Shown piece after piece: positions 8,187 to 17,124 of a DNA stretch of 64,000 bases. Origin of the DNA: an uncultured Collinsella sp. (GTDB taxonomy: Bacteria > Actinomycetota > Coriobacteriia > Coriobacteriales > Coriobacteriaceae); the NCBI GenBank assembly GCA_900541665.1, contig UQKV01000007.1:1-64000 (forward strand), given 5' to 3'. The position numbers and the translations under genes are program-made. The notes below the pieces were generated by a model. The model was not told the DNA's origin. It did no database searches and was given only the letters and a program-made list of their open reading frames with translations. Positions within the stretch are counted from its first letter, which is position 1, and the number at the start of each line of letters is the position of its first letter.

Positions 8187-9217
8187 TAAATACGTTCTGC
8201 GATCTCGTGGATGAGGTAGTCGGTCTTTTCCCAGCCCAGGCACGGGTCGGTGATCGACTTGCCAAAGACGCCGCCGTCGACCGGCTGGTTGCCGTCCTCC
8301 AGGTAGGACTCGATCATAAAGCCCTTGACCAGCTTGGAGATGGACTCGTTGCGGCGGCAGCTGTCGAGCACCTCCTTGCAAATGCGATACTGCTCCAGCG
8401 GGCGCTTGCCCGAGTTGTCATGGTTGCAGTCGATGATCGCTGCCGGATTGGCATAGCCGGCATGCTCGGTATAGCGCTCGGCCAGGCGCTCCAGGTGCTC
8501 GTAGTGGTAGTTGGGGTAGGTGCGCCCATCGAGACCGATGTAGCCACGCATAACGGCGTGCGCGAGCGGATTGCCGTCGCACTCGACCTCCCAATTGCGG
8601 AAGATGAAGCTCTGGTGCGCCTGCGCGGCGTAAATGGAGTTGAGCATAACGGTGGTAGAGCCGGCAGTAGGATTCTTCATGCCGACGGGTACCGAAATGC
8701 CGCTCGACACCAGGCGATGCTCCTGGTTCTCGACCGAGCGTGCGCCCACGGCAACATAGCTCAGCAGGTCAACGAGGTACTGATAGTTTGACGGATAGAG
8801 CATCTCGTCGGCGGTGAAGAAGCCCGTTTCCTCAATAACGCGCAGGTGCATATGGCGGATGGCCTTGACGCCCTCGAGCAGGTCGTCGGGAGCCTCGGGG
8901 TTGGGGTTGTGCAGAAGACCCTTGTAGCCGGTGCCCTTGGTGCGCGGCTTATTGGTGTAGACGCGCGGAATGATGATGAGCTTGTCCTTGACCTCCTCGG
9001 CGGTCTTGGCCAGTCGGTTCATGTACTCAAGCACTGAATCCTCGCGGTCGGCAGAGCACGGGCCGATGATGAGCACCTTGCGTGCGTCCTCGCCGGTAAA
9101 GACTTTGGCGACCTCGGCGTCAAATGCCTGCTTTTTGGCGGTAAGCTCGGCAGAAAGCGGCATTTCCTCGCGGATCTCCATGGGGATCGGCAGCCTGCGT
9201 TTGAATTCCATGGCCAT
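8186..9217 (-). CDS. 3-deoxy-7-phosphoheptulonate (DAHP) synthase, class I
   Basis: A 343-residue enzyme that condenses phosphoenolpyruvate with erythrose 4-phosphate, the entry step of the shikimate pathway. Motifs of the AroF/AroG/AroH class are clear: IIGPCSADRED, PRTKGTGYKG, ARSVENQEHR, GMKNPTAGS, IDCNHDNSGK and GFMIESYLEDGNQ. Length is normal for the class I alpha type. Which amino acid regulates it cannot be read with confidence, so I give no allele letter. ATG 9217 follows GAGGAGA; a second ATG two codons later is possible. The gene stands alone, with no shikimate neighbours. Confidence 0.93.
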   Translation of the reverse strand: MAMEFKRRLPIPMEIREEMPLSAELTAKKQAFDAEVAKVFTGEDARKVLIIGPCSADREDSVLEYMNRLAKTAEEVKDKLIIIPRVYTNKPRTKGTGYKGLLHNPNPEAPDDLLEGVKAIRHMHLRVIEETGFFTADEMLYPSNYQYLVDLLSYVAVGARSVENQEHRLVSSGISVPVGMKNPTAGSTTVMLNSIYAAQAHQSFIFRNWEVECDGNPLAHAVMRGYIGLDGRTYPNYHYEHLERLAERYTEHAGYANPAAIIDCNHDNSGKRPLEQYRICKEVLDSCRRNESISKLVKGFMIESYLEDGNQPVDGGVFGKSITDPCLGWEKTDYLIHEIAERI

Positions 9218-9315
9218 AGGGGTCTCCTCAATCTATAGAAAGAGCAATAAGCGTATTGTCGAATGCTCGGCATTATCCGCTGTCGCACGCTAAAGTGCAA
9301 GCCCTTGTTACCCCG

Positions 9316-9360
9316 AAACCTACCAAAAAGGGACAGGTTTATTTTGGCAGGTTTTATCTG
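9316..9360 (+). repeat. REP-like hairpin with GGGACAG loop, copy 1
   Basis: Arms near CC(T/G)(A/G)CCAAAA and TTTTGGCAGG surround the loop AGGGACAGGTTTA, followed by TTTTATCTGGG. Almost the same sequence occurs at 39754, 40865 (inverted), 48814 and 50931. It lies in the gap upstream of the DAHP synthase gene. Confidence 0.75.
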
Positions 9361-9435
9361 GGAAAATGTCGGCACTCGCCGGAAGGGGGGGTCGGCGTAC
9401 GGCACGCTGGAGCAAGTTGGATCTTCTGCGGCATA

Positions 9436-9673
9436 CCCCGTGGGCAAAAAATGGCAAATATGAGTACTGTTGCTGGCGTAGTCTCATATCGAGCTTACAA
9501 GATAATAGGCACAACAGCAAATATGTTCATTAACGTTGGCACACAGAAGCATGCTAACGGGCGTTTTGATTAATTTGAAGGCGTATAGAAGCCGCAAAGA
9601 GGTCATTTGAGGCGGTTTTGGCTGCTACTAAAAATGTAACAGTACTCATATTTGACCTATTTTGGCCACAGGG
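9436..9673. mobile_element. MITE-like element with 36-bp terminal inverted repeats
   Basis: The ends 9436-9471 and 9638-9673 are inverted copies; the inner 17 bases (CAAATATGAGTACTGTT) are identical and the outer part matches with a few differences. The 166 bp between are AT-rich compared with the neighbourhood and encode no convincing protein. Size, inverted ends and lack of coding potential fit a miniature inverted-repeat element. I could not identify a target duplication or a matching transposase; the adjacent IS256 copy has different ends. Confidence 0.55.
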
Positions 9674-9759
9674 TCCGGAAGGGGCTGTCAATCGGGCCCC
9701 AAGAGAGCTAATTCGGGTGCCGTGGACGAAAAAACGGGGGCGCAGGTGGTGGCGCGCGC

Positions 9760-11243
9760 AGACGTGGTGTAAGAGCGTCCTGAGGTCCGTCGCTGCAAGT
9801 CCCGATGTTACTCCTTCTTGAGACCGCGCCTCTCGACTATCTCGTCCACTATCTCCCTGGCGCGCCGCCCGAGCGCGCGGCGCCTCCCCTCTGTCGGGGC
9901 CGGCCTGTCCGCGGGCTCGGCGAAGCCCTCGGCGGCCGAGGCCTCGGAGAACACGCGCTGCTGGGACCACTGCCCCTCGGTCTCCATGAGGCTCGCGCAC
10001 GTCAGGCGCAGCATCGACTCCCTCGAGGGGAAGGACTGCACGACCCTGTAGCGGCGCTTGATCTCGCGGTTGGCGCGCTCCTGGACGTTGTTGGTGCGGA
10101 GCTTGGCCCAGTGCGCCCTGGGGAAGGCCGTGAACGCCAGCGCGGAGTCCTCGGCCCGCTCGAAGACCTCGCCGGCCCTGGCGGACACCGACGCCACCCA
10201 GGGCGCCGCCTCGGCCCACACGCAGCGCGCGAGGTCGGGGTCGTCCTGGTAGACCGCGGCGTGCACGAGGTCCCTGACGGCCGCCTTGGAGTCCTCGGGC
10301 CTGCCCGAGCAGGCGCTCTGGAGGTTGCGCTGCAGGTGCGTCACGCAGCGCTGCCAGGCGCAGCCCTGGAACAGGCGCGAGACGGCGGCCACGAGCCCGG
10401 CGTGGCTGTCGGAGACCACGAGGCGGACGCCGGCCAGCCCGCGCTCGCGCAGCCCGCCGAGGAATGCCGCCCAGGAGTCCTCGCTCTCGGTGTCGACCAC
10501 GTCGCAGCCCAGGAAGTGCTTGCGCCCGTCGGCGCCCAGCCCGATCGCGGTCACGACGCCCTGCGAGACGACCGACGAGCCGACCCTGCAGCTCATGTAG
10601 GTGGCGTCGAGCCACAGGTAGCAGCACGGCGTGCCCGACAGGTCGCGGCGGCGGAACTCCGCCACCTCGGCGTCGAGGTCGGAGCAGAGGCTCGAGACCT
10701 CCGAGCTCGACAGCGAGGATATGCCCAGCCTGGACGCCACGCGCTCGACCTTGCGGGTGGACACGCCGCACACGTACATCTCCTGCACGATGGCGGCCAC
10801 CGAGGTGTCGACGCGCGACCATCGCGCGAGCATGCCCTCGGGGTAGTAGGTGCCGTGCCTGAGCTTGGGTATCTCGAGCTCCACGTCGCCCACGGCGGTC
10901 TTGAGCGACCTGGGGCGGTAGCCGTTGCGGCTGTTCTCCCTGCCGTCGCTGCGCTCGTTGCGGCCCGCGCCGCACATCTGCTGGGCCTCGGAGTCCATCA
11001 GTGCGTTCATCACGCTGCCCAGCACCCTGCACGCGAACTCGCGCGCGTCGCCGCACTCCTGCCAAAGCCTCGCCGCCTCGAGGGCCTCGTCGCGGCCGAG
11101 GCGCAGTACACTCTCTTCTTGGGGCATCGCCTTTCCTTCCATTCGTCACCTTCATTACTCCAACGACGAATTCTAGGCGGTGCCCCCTCCCTTTCAAGAA
11201 AGGGAAGAGGCGGGGCATGCCCCGCCTCTTACACCACATCTCT
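9760..11243 (-). mobile_element. IS256-family insertion sequence
   Basis: Inverted ends share GTGGTGTAAGAG: left about 9760-9775 (AGACGTGGTGTAAGAG), right about 11226-11243 when read inverted. The single transposase gene fills the interior. Both ends are flanked by GCGCGC, a possible short target duplication, though GC richness makes this weak. A 22-bp perfect palindrome (11208-11229) lies upstream of the transposase and could block incoming transcription. Confidence 0.8.
9808..11142 (-). CDS. IS256-family transposase
   Basis: A 444-residue mutator/IS256-type transposase that appears intact. The DDE acidic residues are visible in LDATYMSC, VVSDSHAGL and NNVQERANREIKRR, the last being the classic IS256 block around the glutamate. 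Other family blocks include IPKLRHGTYYPEG, VQEMYVCGVSTRKV and WQRCVTHLQRNL. Either ATG 11142 or ATG 11127 may be used; both have an AAGG-type ribosome-binding site. The element sits between DAHP synthase and the ABC exporter operon and interrupts no recognisable gene. Confidence 0.95.
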   Translation of the reverse strand: MEGKAMPQEESVLRLGRDEALEAARLWQECGDAREFACRVLGSVMNALMDSEAQQMCGAGRNERSDGRENSRNGYRPRSLKTAVGDVELEIPKLRHGTYYPEGMLARWSRVDTSVAAIVQEMYVCGVSTRKVERVASRLGISSLSSSEVSSLCSDLDAEVAEFRRRDLSGTPCCYLWLDATYMSCRVGSSVVSQGVVTAIGLGADGRKHFLGCDVVDTESEDSWAAFLGGLRERGLAGVRLVVSDSHAGLVAAVSRLFQGCAWQRCVTHLQRNLQSACSGRPEDSKAAVRDLVHAAVYQDDPDLARCVWAEAAPWVASVSARAGEVFERAEDSALAFTAFPRAHWAKLRTNNVQERANREIKRRYRVVQSFPSRESMLRLTCASLMETEGQWSQQRVFSEASAAEGFAEPADRPAPTEGRRRALGRRAREIVDEIVERRGLKKE

Positions 11244-11309
11244 GCGCGCTACCGCGCAGGTTGTCCTGCGTCCCCGTTCTCGGGCGTCATCCGTTTCCTG
11301 CGGCCGAAT

Positions 11310-13166
11310 TTATGCTGCTTCGTCGAACTGCGAGTTGTACAGGTCGGCGTAGAAGCCGCCTTGGGCGAGCAGCTCGTCGTGCGTGCCCTTCTCGACGATG
11401 TCGCCGTCGCGAATTACCAAGATCACGTCGGCGTTGCGGATCGTGGACAGGCGGTGCGCGATGACAAAGCTGGTACGGCCCTGCATCAGCGCATCCATGG
11501 CACGCTGAATAAGCTCCTCGGTGCGGGTGTCGACGTTGGAGGTCGCCTCGTCTAGAATCAGCGCCGGGCGGTCGGCCAAAATGGCACGAGCGATGGTCAC
11601 GAGCTGGCGCTGACCCTGCGACAGGTTAGTGCCCTCCTCGTTAATCATAAAGTCGTAGCCGCCGGCGAGCGTATGGATAAAGTGGTCGCAGCGTGCGGCG
11701 CGTGCGGCGGCTTCGACCTCAGCATCGCTCGCGTCGGGGCGTCCGTAGCGGATGTTCTCGCGGATCGTGCCGTTAAACAGCCAGGTATCCTGCAACACCA
11801 TGGCAAACTCGCCGCGCAGTGCCGCGCGGTCCCAGTCGCGCACATCGACGCCCTCGACACGCAGCGAGCCGCCGTCCACGTCGTAGAAGCGCTGCAGCAG
11901 CTTAATGAGCGTGGTCTTGCCGGCGCCGGTGGGGCCGACGATGGCGATGGTCTGGCCGGGCTGCGCCTCGCAGCTAAAGTCGTGGATGATGGTCTTGTCG
12001 GGCGTGTAGCCAAACTTGACATGGTCGAACTCCACGTGGCCGGGGCGCTTCTCGGGAATCTGCGCGTCGGCCTTCTGCTCCTCCTCGGGCGCGGCCAGGA
12101 ACTCAAACACACGCTCGGTGGCGGCGGCCATCGACTGCATCGTGTTGCTCACGTTGCCCAGCTGCTGCACCGGCTGCGTAAAGTTGCGCACGTACTGGAT
12201 AAAGCTCTGGATGTCGCCGGGCGTGGCATTGCCGGTCAGCGCGAGCTGCGCGCCCACCACGACGACGCCCACGTAGCCCATGTTGCCCACCAAGCTCATA
12301 AGCGGCATCATCAGGCCCGACAGGAACTGCGAGCGCCAGCCACTAATAAAGAGGCGGTCGTTTTGACGGTCGAACTCCTCGATCGAAGCCTCGGCGCGGT
12401 CGAACACCTGAATGACGTTCTGGCCGGCAAAGTCCTCTTCGATAATGCCGTTGACGGCGCCCAGAACCTGCTGTTGCTCGCGGAAGTACGGCTGCGAGAA
12501 GTGAATCATTACGGTCAAGATAATCGCGGCGGCCGGCAGCGTGAGCACGGTGACGCCGGTAAGCGGCAGGCTGATCGAAAGCATCATGACGAGCACGCCG
12601 ATAATCTGTGTCACCGACGTGATGAGCTGCGTCACGCTCTGGTTGAGCGACTGACCCAGCGTGTCGACATCGTTGGTGATGCGGCTGAGCACGTCGCCCT
12701 TGCTGTGGCCGTTGAAGTAACTCATTGGAACGACAGCGATCTTGGCGGCGATCTCCTTGCGCATGCGGTAGCAAATCTTTTGCGTGACGCCGGTCATGAG
12801 CCAGCCCTGGATGAGGCTGCAGACAGAGCTCGCCAGATACAGGCAGAGCAAAAAGCCGAGCGTCTTGGCGATCCAGTCAAAGTCAACGTCGCCGGTGCCG
12901 TTGACCTTGGCGACCAGGCCTTCGAACAGCTTGGTCGTAACCTGGCCGAGCACCTTGGGTCCCACAATGTTAAAGATGACCGAGCACACGGCAAAGGCGA
13001 CGGCGGCAAACACGGCAATCTTGTGCTGGCCGATATAGCCGAGCAGCTGCCTCATGGTGCCCTTAAAGTCCTTGGCCTTTTCGCCGCGACGCATGCCGCC
13101 CATGCGGCCCATGGGACCGCGCTGGCGGGTGGGCTTGGGAATCTGAGTCTTGGTCTCGTCTGCCAT
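11310..13166 (-). CDS. ABC exporter half-transporter (TMD-NBD), canonical site
   Basis: A 618-residue fused membrane-ATPase protein of the multidrug/lipid exporter type. About 50 polar residues come first, then six TM segments (roughly residues 50-340), then the nucleotide-binding domain with Walker A GPTGAGKTT, the signature LSQGQRQ, Walker B ALILDEATSNVD and an H-loop (IAHRLST). It most likely forms a heterodimer with the next protein, whose Walker B differs. Its ATG overlaps the stop of the upstream gene (TAATG), so it is the last gene of the marR operon. Substrates may be drugs or other hydrophobic compounds; this is inference from family and MarR context. Confidence 0.92.
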   Translation of the reverse strand: MADETKTQIPKPTRQRGPMGRMGGMRRGEKAKDFKGTMRQLLGYIGQHKIAVFAAVAFAVCSVIFNIVGPKVLGQVTTKLFEGLVAKVNGTGDVDFDWIAKTLGFLLCLYLASSVCSLIQGWLMTGVTQKICYRMRKEIAAKIAVVPMSYFNGHSKGDVLSRITNDVDTLGQSLNQSVTQLITSVTQIIGVLVMMLSISLPLTGVTVLTLPAAAIILTVMIHFSQPYFREQQQVLGAVNGIIEEDFAGQNVIQVFDRAEASIEEFDRQNDRLFISGWRSQFLSGLMMPLMSLVGNMGYVGVVVVGAQLALTGNATPGDIQSFIQYVRNFTQPVQQLGNVSNTMQSMAAATERVFEFLAAPEEEQKADAQIPEKRPGHVEFDHVKFGYTPDKTIIHDFSCEAQPGQTIAIVGPTGAGKTTLIKLLQRFYDVDGGSLRVEGVDVRDWDRAALRGEFAMVLQDTWLFNGTIRENIRYGRPDASDAEVEAAARAARCDHFIHTLAGGYDFMINEEGTNLSQGQRQLVTIARAILADRPALILDEATSNVDTRTEELIQRAMDALMQGRTSFVIAHRLSTIRNADVILVIRDGDIVEKGTHDELLAQGGFYADLYNSQFDEAA

Positions 13167-15532
13167 TAGCGCTCGCCTCCTTCCGTAACGGTTGCAATTT
13201 CTTCTTGGGTAAGCCCCAGCTCCTCGGCGGAAAGCTGCGACTGTGCGATCTCCAGGTACGCCGGGCAGCTGCGCAGCAGCTCCTCGTGCGTGCCGGTGCC
13301 CACTACGTGGCCGTCGTCGAGCACGATGATCTGGTCGGCGTGCATGATGGTCGCGATGCGCTGGGCCACGACCACGAGCGCGGCGTCGGTAACGTTTTTG
13401 GCCAGCTCTTCGCGTAGGCGCGCGTCGGTCTTGTAGTCGAGGGCACTAAACGAGTCATCGAACACCACGACCTCGGGCTTTTTGGCCAACGCGCGGGCGA
13501 TGGCCAGACGCTGGCGCTGACCGCCCGAAACATTGGAGCCGCCCTGGCTAATGGGGGAGTCGTACCCGTCCTCGCGCTCGGCGATAAAGTCCTCCGCCTG
13601 GGCGACGCGTGCTGCCTGGCGCATATCCTCGTCACTCACCATGTCGCCGGCAAACTTGAGGTTGCTCTCGACGGTACCCGAGAACAGACGACCCTGCTGC
13701 GGAATATAACCGATGCGGCGGCGCAGCTCGGAAAGGGTCATGTCGCGCACATCGATGCCGTCGAGCGAAATGCTGCCGCCCGTGACGTCGTACAGGCGCG
13801 GAATCAGCTGCACGAGTGTGGACTTGCCCGAGCCCGTGGAACCAATGATGCCGAGCATCTGGCCGGCGTGCGTGGTGAAGTTTACGCCGCTAATGACGTC
13901 GGCGCGGGCATCGGGATACTGGAAGCTCACGTCACGGAAGGTGAGCTCGCCGCGCGGCGCGCTGGCAGCGGGCAGTTTGGGCGAGACGGGGTCGTTGATG
14001 CTCGTGGGGCAGGTGATGACCTCTTCCACGCGCTCGGCTGCGACCTCGGCGCGGGGCAGGATGACCGAAACCATGGTGAGGATCATAAACGCCATGACGA
14101 TCTGCATGGTGTAGGAGATGAACGCCATCATGTTGCCGACCTGCATCACGCCCTCGGACACGCCCTGCGCGCCAAACCAGACGATAAGCACGGTGATGCA
14201 GTTCATGACGAGCATCATGAGCGGCATCATAAAGCTCATGGCTCGGTTGGTGTAGAGCTGCGTGGTCATCAGGTCGAGCGAAGCCTTGTCAAAACGCTCG
14301 AGCTCATGCTCCTCGCGGTTGAACGAGCGGATGGGCATAAGGCCGTCGAGCAGCTCACGGGCGGTAAGGTTCACACGGTCCACAAAGCTCTGCATCTTTT
14401 TGAACTTGGGCATGGTGAGGCCCATAAGCACGCCGACGACGGCCGAGACCGCGATGATGGCCACGGCGATGGTCCACTCTAGGCCGGTATGGTTGGCCAG
14501 GACGCGCATGACGGCGACGATGCCCATGACGGGGGCCATCAGACACATGCGGATAAACAGGGTTGCGGCCATCTGGATCTGCTGAATGTCGTTGGTGCAG
14601 CGGGTGATGAGCGAGGCCTGGCTAAACTTGCCCACCTCGGCCGGCGAGAAGTGCATAACCTTGTTGAAGGTCTCGCGGCGCAGGTCGCGGGCGATGGAGC
14701 AGGCGGTGCGCGAAGCCACGGCACCGGTCAGGATGGTGGCGACCAGCGAGATCAGGCACAGACCAAACATCGTGGTCGCCATGCGGCCCAGGTAGGCGTT
14801 CTGCACGTCGGCGGGGTCGATGCCCTGCGCCTTGTACTCGTCCTGCACATAGCTCACGGCACGTTGGGTCACGATGGAGCCCGACATGGAGCCCATTTTG
14901 TCTGCCATATCGTTGGCGCCCTCGACGAGCTTGTCCTGGTCGATTAGGCCGCCTTCAACGCCTAGACGCAGACCCTTCATGGTGATCTTACCGCCGTCGG
15001 CATCAATCTGCTTTTGCATATTCTGCGCCGCTGCGGCCTTCTGCTGCATCTCGGCGAGCTGCTCGGGCGTCATTGCCGCCATCTGCTCGGGGGTGGGCAT
15101 GGTCTGGGCGGCGTTGTTGTCTTTCTCGCTGGACGAGCCCATCATGTCGCCCATGGAGTCGGCATCGATGCCCTGGTTGAACGAAAGGACGACAGTCTCG
15201 GGCAGGCTCATGATGTCGGCAATCTTGCCGCCGTCGGCGCGCTCCTCCTCGGTGCCCTTGTACGTTCGAATGCCGTTATTGTCCGCCTTGCTAAACACGG
15301 CCTCCACAGCCTTGGCGTCCTTGGTGCTCATAAAGAGTTCGAGGTCGTCGAGCGATTCGGCACGGATGGTGTCAGGTACGGGCGAGGCGATACCGCCTTG
15401 CTGCACACCCACGTCGACGATGTCGCTCATATACGTAGGTAGCGCCAGATCGGCGTTGCAGCTGATTACGATGAGTACGATAGCTGCGAGCAGTGCCAGG
15501 ATATGCTTTTTAAAGAGCTTGAGAATCCTCAC
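13166..15532 (-). CDS. ABC exporter half-transporter with large TM1-TM2 loop and degenerate Walker B
   Basis: A 788-residue partner of the exporter encoded next. Between TM1 (about residues 10-30) and TM2 (about 250) there is an unusual extracytoplasmic region of about 200 residues rich in M, Q and A. The ATPase domain has Walker A GSTGSGKST and the signature VSGGQRQR, but the residue after the Walker B aspartate is D rather than E (VVVFDDSFSALD). A missing catalytic glutamate in one half is typical of heterodimeric exporters with one degenerate ATP site. The start is GTG 15532, overlapping the marR stop. The loop could bind substrate or a partner; no evidence decides. Confidence 0.9.
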   Translation of the reverse strand: MRILKLFKKHILALLAAIVLIVISCNADLALPTYMSDIVDVGVQQGGIASPVPDTIRAESLDDLELFMSTKDAKAVEAVFSKADNNGIRTYKGTEEERADGGKIADIMSLPETVVLSFNQGIDADSMGDMMGSSSEKDNNAAQTMPTPEQMAAMTPEQLAEMQQKAAAAQNMQKQIDADGGKITMKGLRLGVEGGLIDQDKLVEGANDMADKMGSMSGSIVTQRAVSYVQDEYKAQGIDPADVQNAYLGRMATTMFGLCLISLVATILTGAVASRTACSIARDLRRETFNKVMHFSPAEVGKFSQASLITRCTNDIQQIQMAATLFIRMCLMAPVMGIVAVMRVLANHTGLEWTIAVAIIAVSAVVGVLMGLTMPKFKKMQSFVDRVNLTARELLDGLMPIRSFNREEHELERFDKASLDLMTTQLYTNRAMSFMMPLMMLVMNCITVLIVWFGAQGVSEGVMQVGNMMAFISYTMQIVMAFMILTMVSVILPRAEVAAERVEEVITCPTSINDPVSPKLPAASAPRGELTFRDVSFQYPDARADVISGVNFTTHAGQMLGIIGSTGSGKSTLVQLIPRLYDVTGGSISLDGIDVRDMTLSELRRRIGYIPQQGRLFSGTVESNLKFAGDMVSDEDMRQAARVAQAEDFIAEREDGYDSPISQGGSNVSGGQRQRLAIARALAKKPEVVVFDDSFSALDYKTDARLREELAKNVTDAALVVVAQRIATIMHADQIIVLDDGHVVGTGTHEELLRSCPAYLEIAQSQLSAEELGLTQEEIATVTEGGER

Positions 15533-15978
15533 TCGGCATCTCTCCTTTCTTGATTGCGGTCGATAATTTCGTTGGCACGTCTTAGAAGGCGCACCATCTC
15601 TTGGGTATCTGTTTCGCCAAGCTGCTCGAGGAAGGCCGCGGTGCGGTCCTCGAATTCCCGACGTTTGATTTCGATGACCTGGAATCCCTTGTCGGTCACC
15701 GTGACGTGTACGCGACGACGGTCGGTCTTTGAGTGCTCGCGCTCGACCCAGCCCTTGGCCTCGAGGGCGCGCAGGATATTGGCGATACGGGCGCTCGAGA
15801 CCCAGGCGCGATCTGCGAGTTCGCTCGGCGTGAGCGAGCCGCCGGCGCGCATGAGGGCGCGCATGACGGCCATCTCGCCGCCGAGAGCTTTGTCCGCAAA
15901 GCGCGAAATACGCTGATGCATGCTGCCAAACTCAGTTAAGAGCTGACGACCAAGCTCATGGAAATCGGTATCTTTCAC
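15529..15978 (-). CDS. MarR-family transcriptional regulator
   Basis: A 149-residue winged-helix regulator. The winged-helix core spans about residues 35-105 (LTPSELADRAWVSSARIANILRALEAKGWVER and the wing DRRRVHVTVTDKG). It is the first gene of an operon with the two ABC exporter genes and most likely represses them. The start is GTG 15978, lying inside one arm of a perfect 15-bp inverted repeat, which makes an autoregulatory operator likely. Ligand unknown. Confidence 0.9.
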   Translation of the reverse strand: MKDTDFHELGRQLLTEFGSMHQRISRFADKALGGEMAVMRALMRAGGSLTPSELADRAWVSSARIANILRALEAKGWVEREHSKTDRRRVHVTVTDKGFQVIEIKRREFEDRTAAFLEQLGETDTQEMVRLLRRANEIIDRNQERRDAE

Positions 15979-16018
15979 CGAAAACCCCTAACACTAGAAA
16001 CTATTTTCGGTGAAAGAT
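15970..16018 (-). promoter_or_regulatory. Probable MarR operator: 15-bp perfect inverted repeat
   Basis: ATCTTTCACCGAAAA (15970-15984) is repeated in inverted form at 16004-16018, with 19 bp between. One arm includes the GTG start codon of marR. Binding there would block both transcription and, if an RNA hairpin forms, translation initiation. Confidence 0.65.
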
Positions 16019-16045
16019 GATACCCCCGCCCAAGCATTCCATTCG

Positions 16046-16076
16046 GTAGATTTCTAGGCATGTCCCAAAAATCTAC
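16046..16076. repeat. GTAGATTT hairpin, copy 1
   Basis: A hairpin with arms GTAGATTT and AAATCTAC. Read inverted, the sequence between the arms (TTGGGACATGCCT) closely matches a second copy at 35257-35288 (TTGGGACTTGCCT). It lies between marR and the SDR gene in a 250-bp AT-richer gap. Confidence 0.55.
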
Positions 16077-16266
16077 TTGGCCGCTAGGCAATATATAGAG
16101 CGTATAAAGAATTAAAATAATTCAATAATTGTAGCGTTTCAAAGAATTATCATGCACGCGGTTAGGCGAGGGGTTGTCACCACCATGACGACTGGGACTC
16201 ATTTATCGCCACGTGCGATGCTCCAACTTCCCGCAAGGAGACACCTGAATCAAGGGGGTTGGAGTC

Positions 16267-17016
16267 ATGGCATTTGACTTCACGGGCAAAACCGCGATCG
16301 TTACCGGCGGCACTCAGGGCATTGGCCTCGAGATCGCCAAGGGCATCGTTGCGGGCGGCGGACACGTCGCGCTCATCGCAAGGAACGCTGCTAAGGGCGA
16401 GGCCGCGGTGGCCGAGCTTGGCGAGGGCAACAAGTTCTATCAGCTCGATGTCGCCGATGCACCCAAGGCGCGCGAGACCGTCGAGCAGATTTTTACGGAC
16501 CTGCCGCAAACCAACATCCTGATCAACTGCGCTGGCGTCATCAGCACCAAGAAGTTCGACGAGATCGATGACACCGAGTGGCGTCGCACCATCGACATCA
16601 ACCTCAACGGTACCTTCACTATGATGAACGCCGTGTACCCGCACTTTAAGGCGGCCCATGCCGGCACTATCGTCAACGTGAGCTCTGTCGCTGGCAAGAT
16701 CGGTGGCGGCCTGCTCGGCACCGCGGCCTACGCGAGCTCTAAGGCCGGTGTCAACGGCCTGACCAAGGCAGTCGCCAAGGAAGGCGGCAAGTTTGGCGTC
16801 CGCTGCAACGCCGTGTGCCCGTCACTTACCCTTACCGATATGACTTCGATTCTCTCTGACGAGAACTCTCAGCGCATCATCAACGGTATTCCTCTGGGCC
16901 GCGCCGCCCAGGCCAGCGAGCCTGCGCAGATGGTGCTCTTCTTTGCCTCCGACCTCGCCAGCTTCGTTAACGGCGAGATCGGTGACTGCGACGGCGGCAT
17001 CGTCCTGGACGGGTAA
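16267..17016 (+). CDS. Short-chain dehydrogenase, possibly KduD-like
   Basis: A 249-residue NAD(P)-dependent oxidoreductase of the classical SDR family. The cofactor motif TGGTQGIG, the NCAG motif, the catalytic serine (NVSSVAG) and YASSK are all present. It is complete and directly precedes a KdgT-like 2-keto-3-deoxygluconate permease gene (108 bp gap), so a role as 2-dehydro-3-deoxygluconate 5-dehydrogenase (KduD) or gluconate 5-dehydrogenase is reasonable. The sequence alone also permits FabG-like or steroid activity, but it does not resemble the Collinsella 7-beta-hydroxysteroid dehydrogenase I know. ATG 16267 follows GGGGGTTGGAG. Confidence 0.8.
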   Translation: MAFDFTGKTAIVTGGTQGIGLEIAKGIVAGGGHVALIARNAAKGEAAVAELGEGNKFYQLDVADAPKARETVEQIFTDLPQTNILINCAGVISTKKFDEIDDTEWRRTIDINLNGTFTMMNAVYPHFKAAHAGTIVNVSSVAGKIGGGLLGTAAYASSKAGVNGLTKAVAKEGGKFGVRCNAVCPSLTLTDMTSILSDENSQRIINGIPLGRAAQASEPAQMVLFFASDLASFVNGEIGDCDGGIVLDG

Positions 17017-17124
17017 TACCCCGCGGTGATCGTTTGGCGGCGACCCTGGCGACTCGGGGTTGTCGCCTTCTTTCTGACATAGGCGCGTGCGGCTACGATT
17101 CGCATGCATCCAAAGGAGATATAT

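Noticed and set aside
9554..11239. Long frames opposite or overlapping the IS256 transposase
   Set aside because: They are GC-driven shadows rich in R, G and A; the IS256 motifs are in the other frame.
16267..17016. Hydroxysteroid dehydrogenase
   Set aside because: It does not resemble the Collinsella 7-beta enzyme I remember, and its neighbour is a sugar-acid permease.
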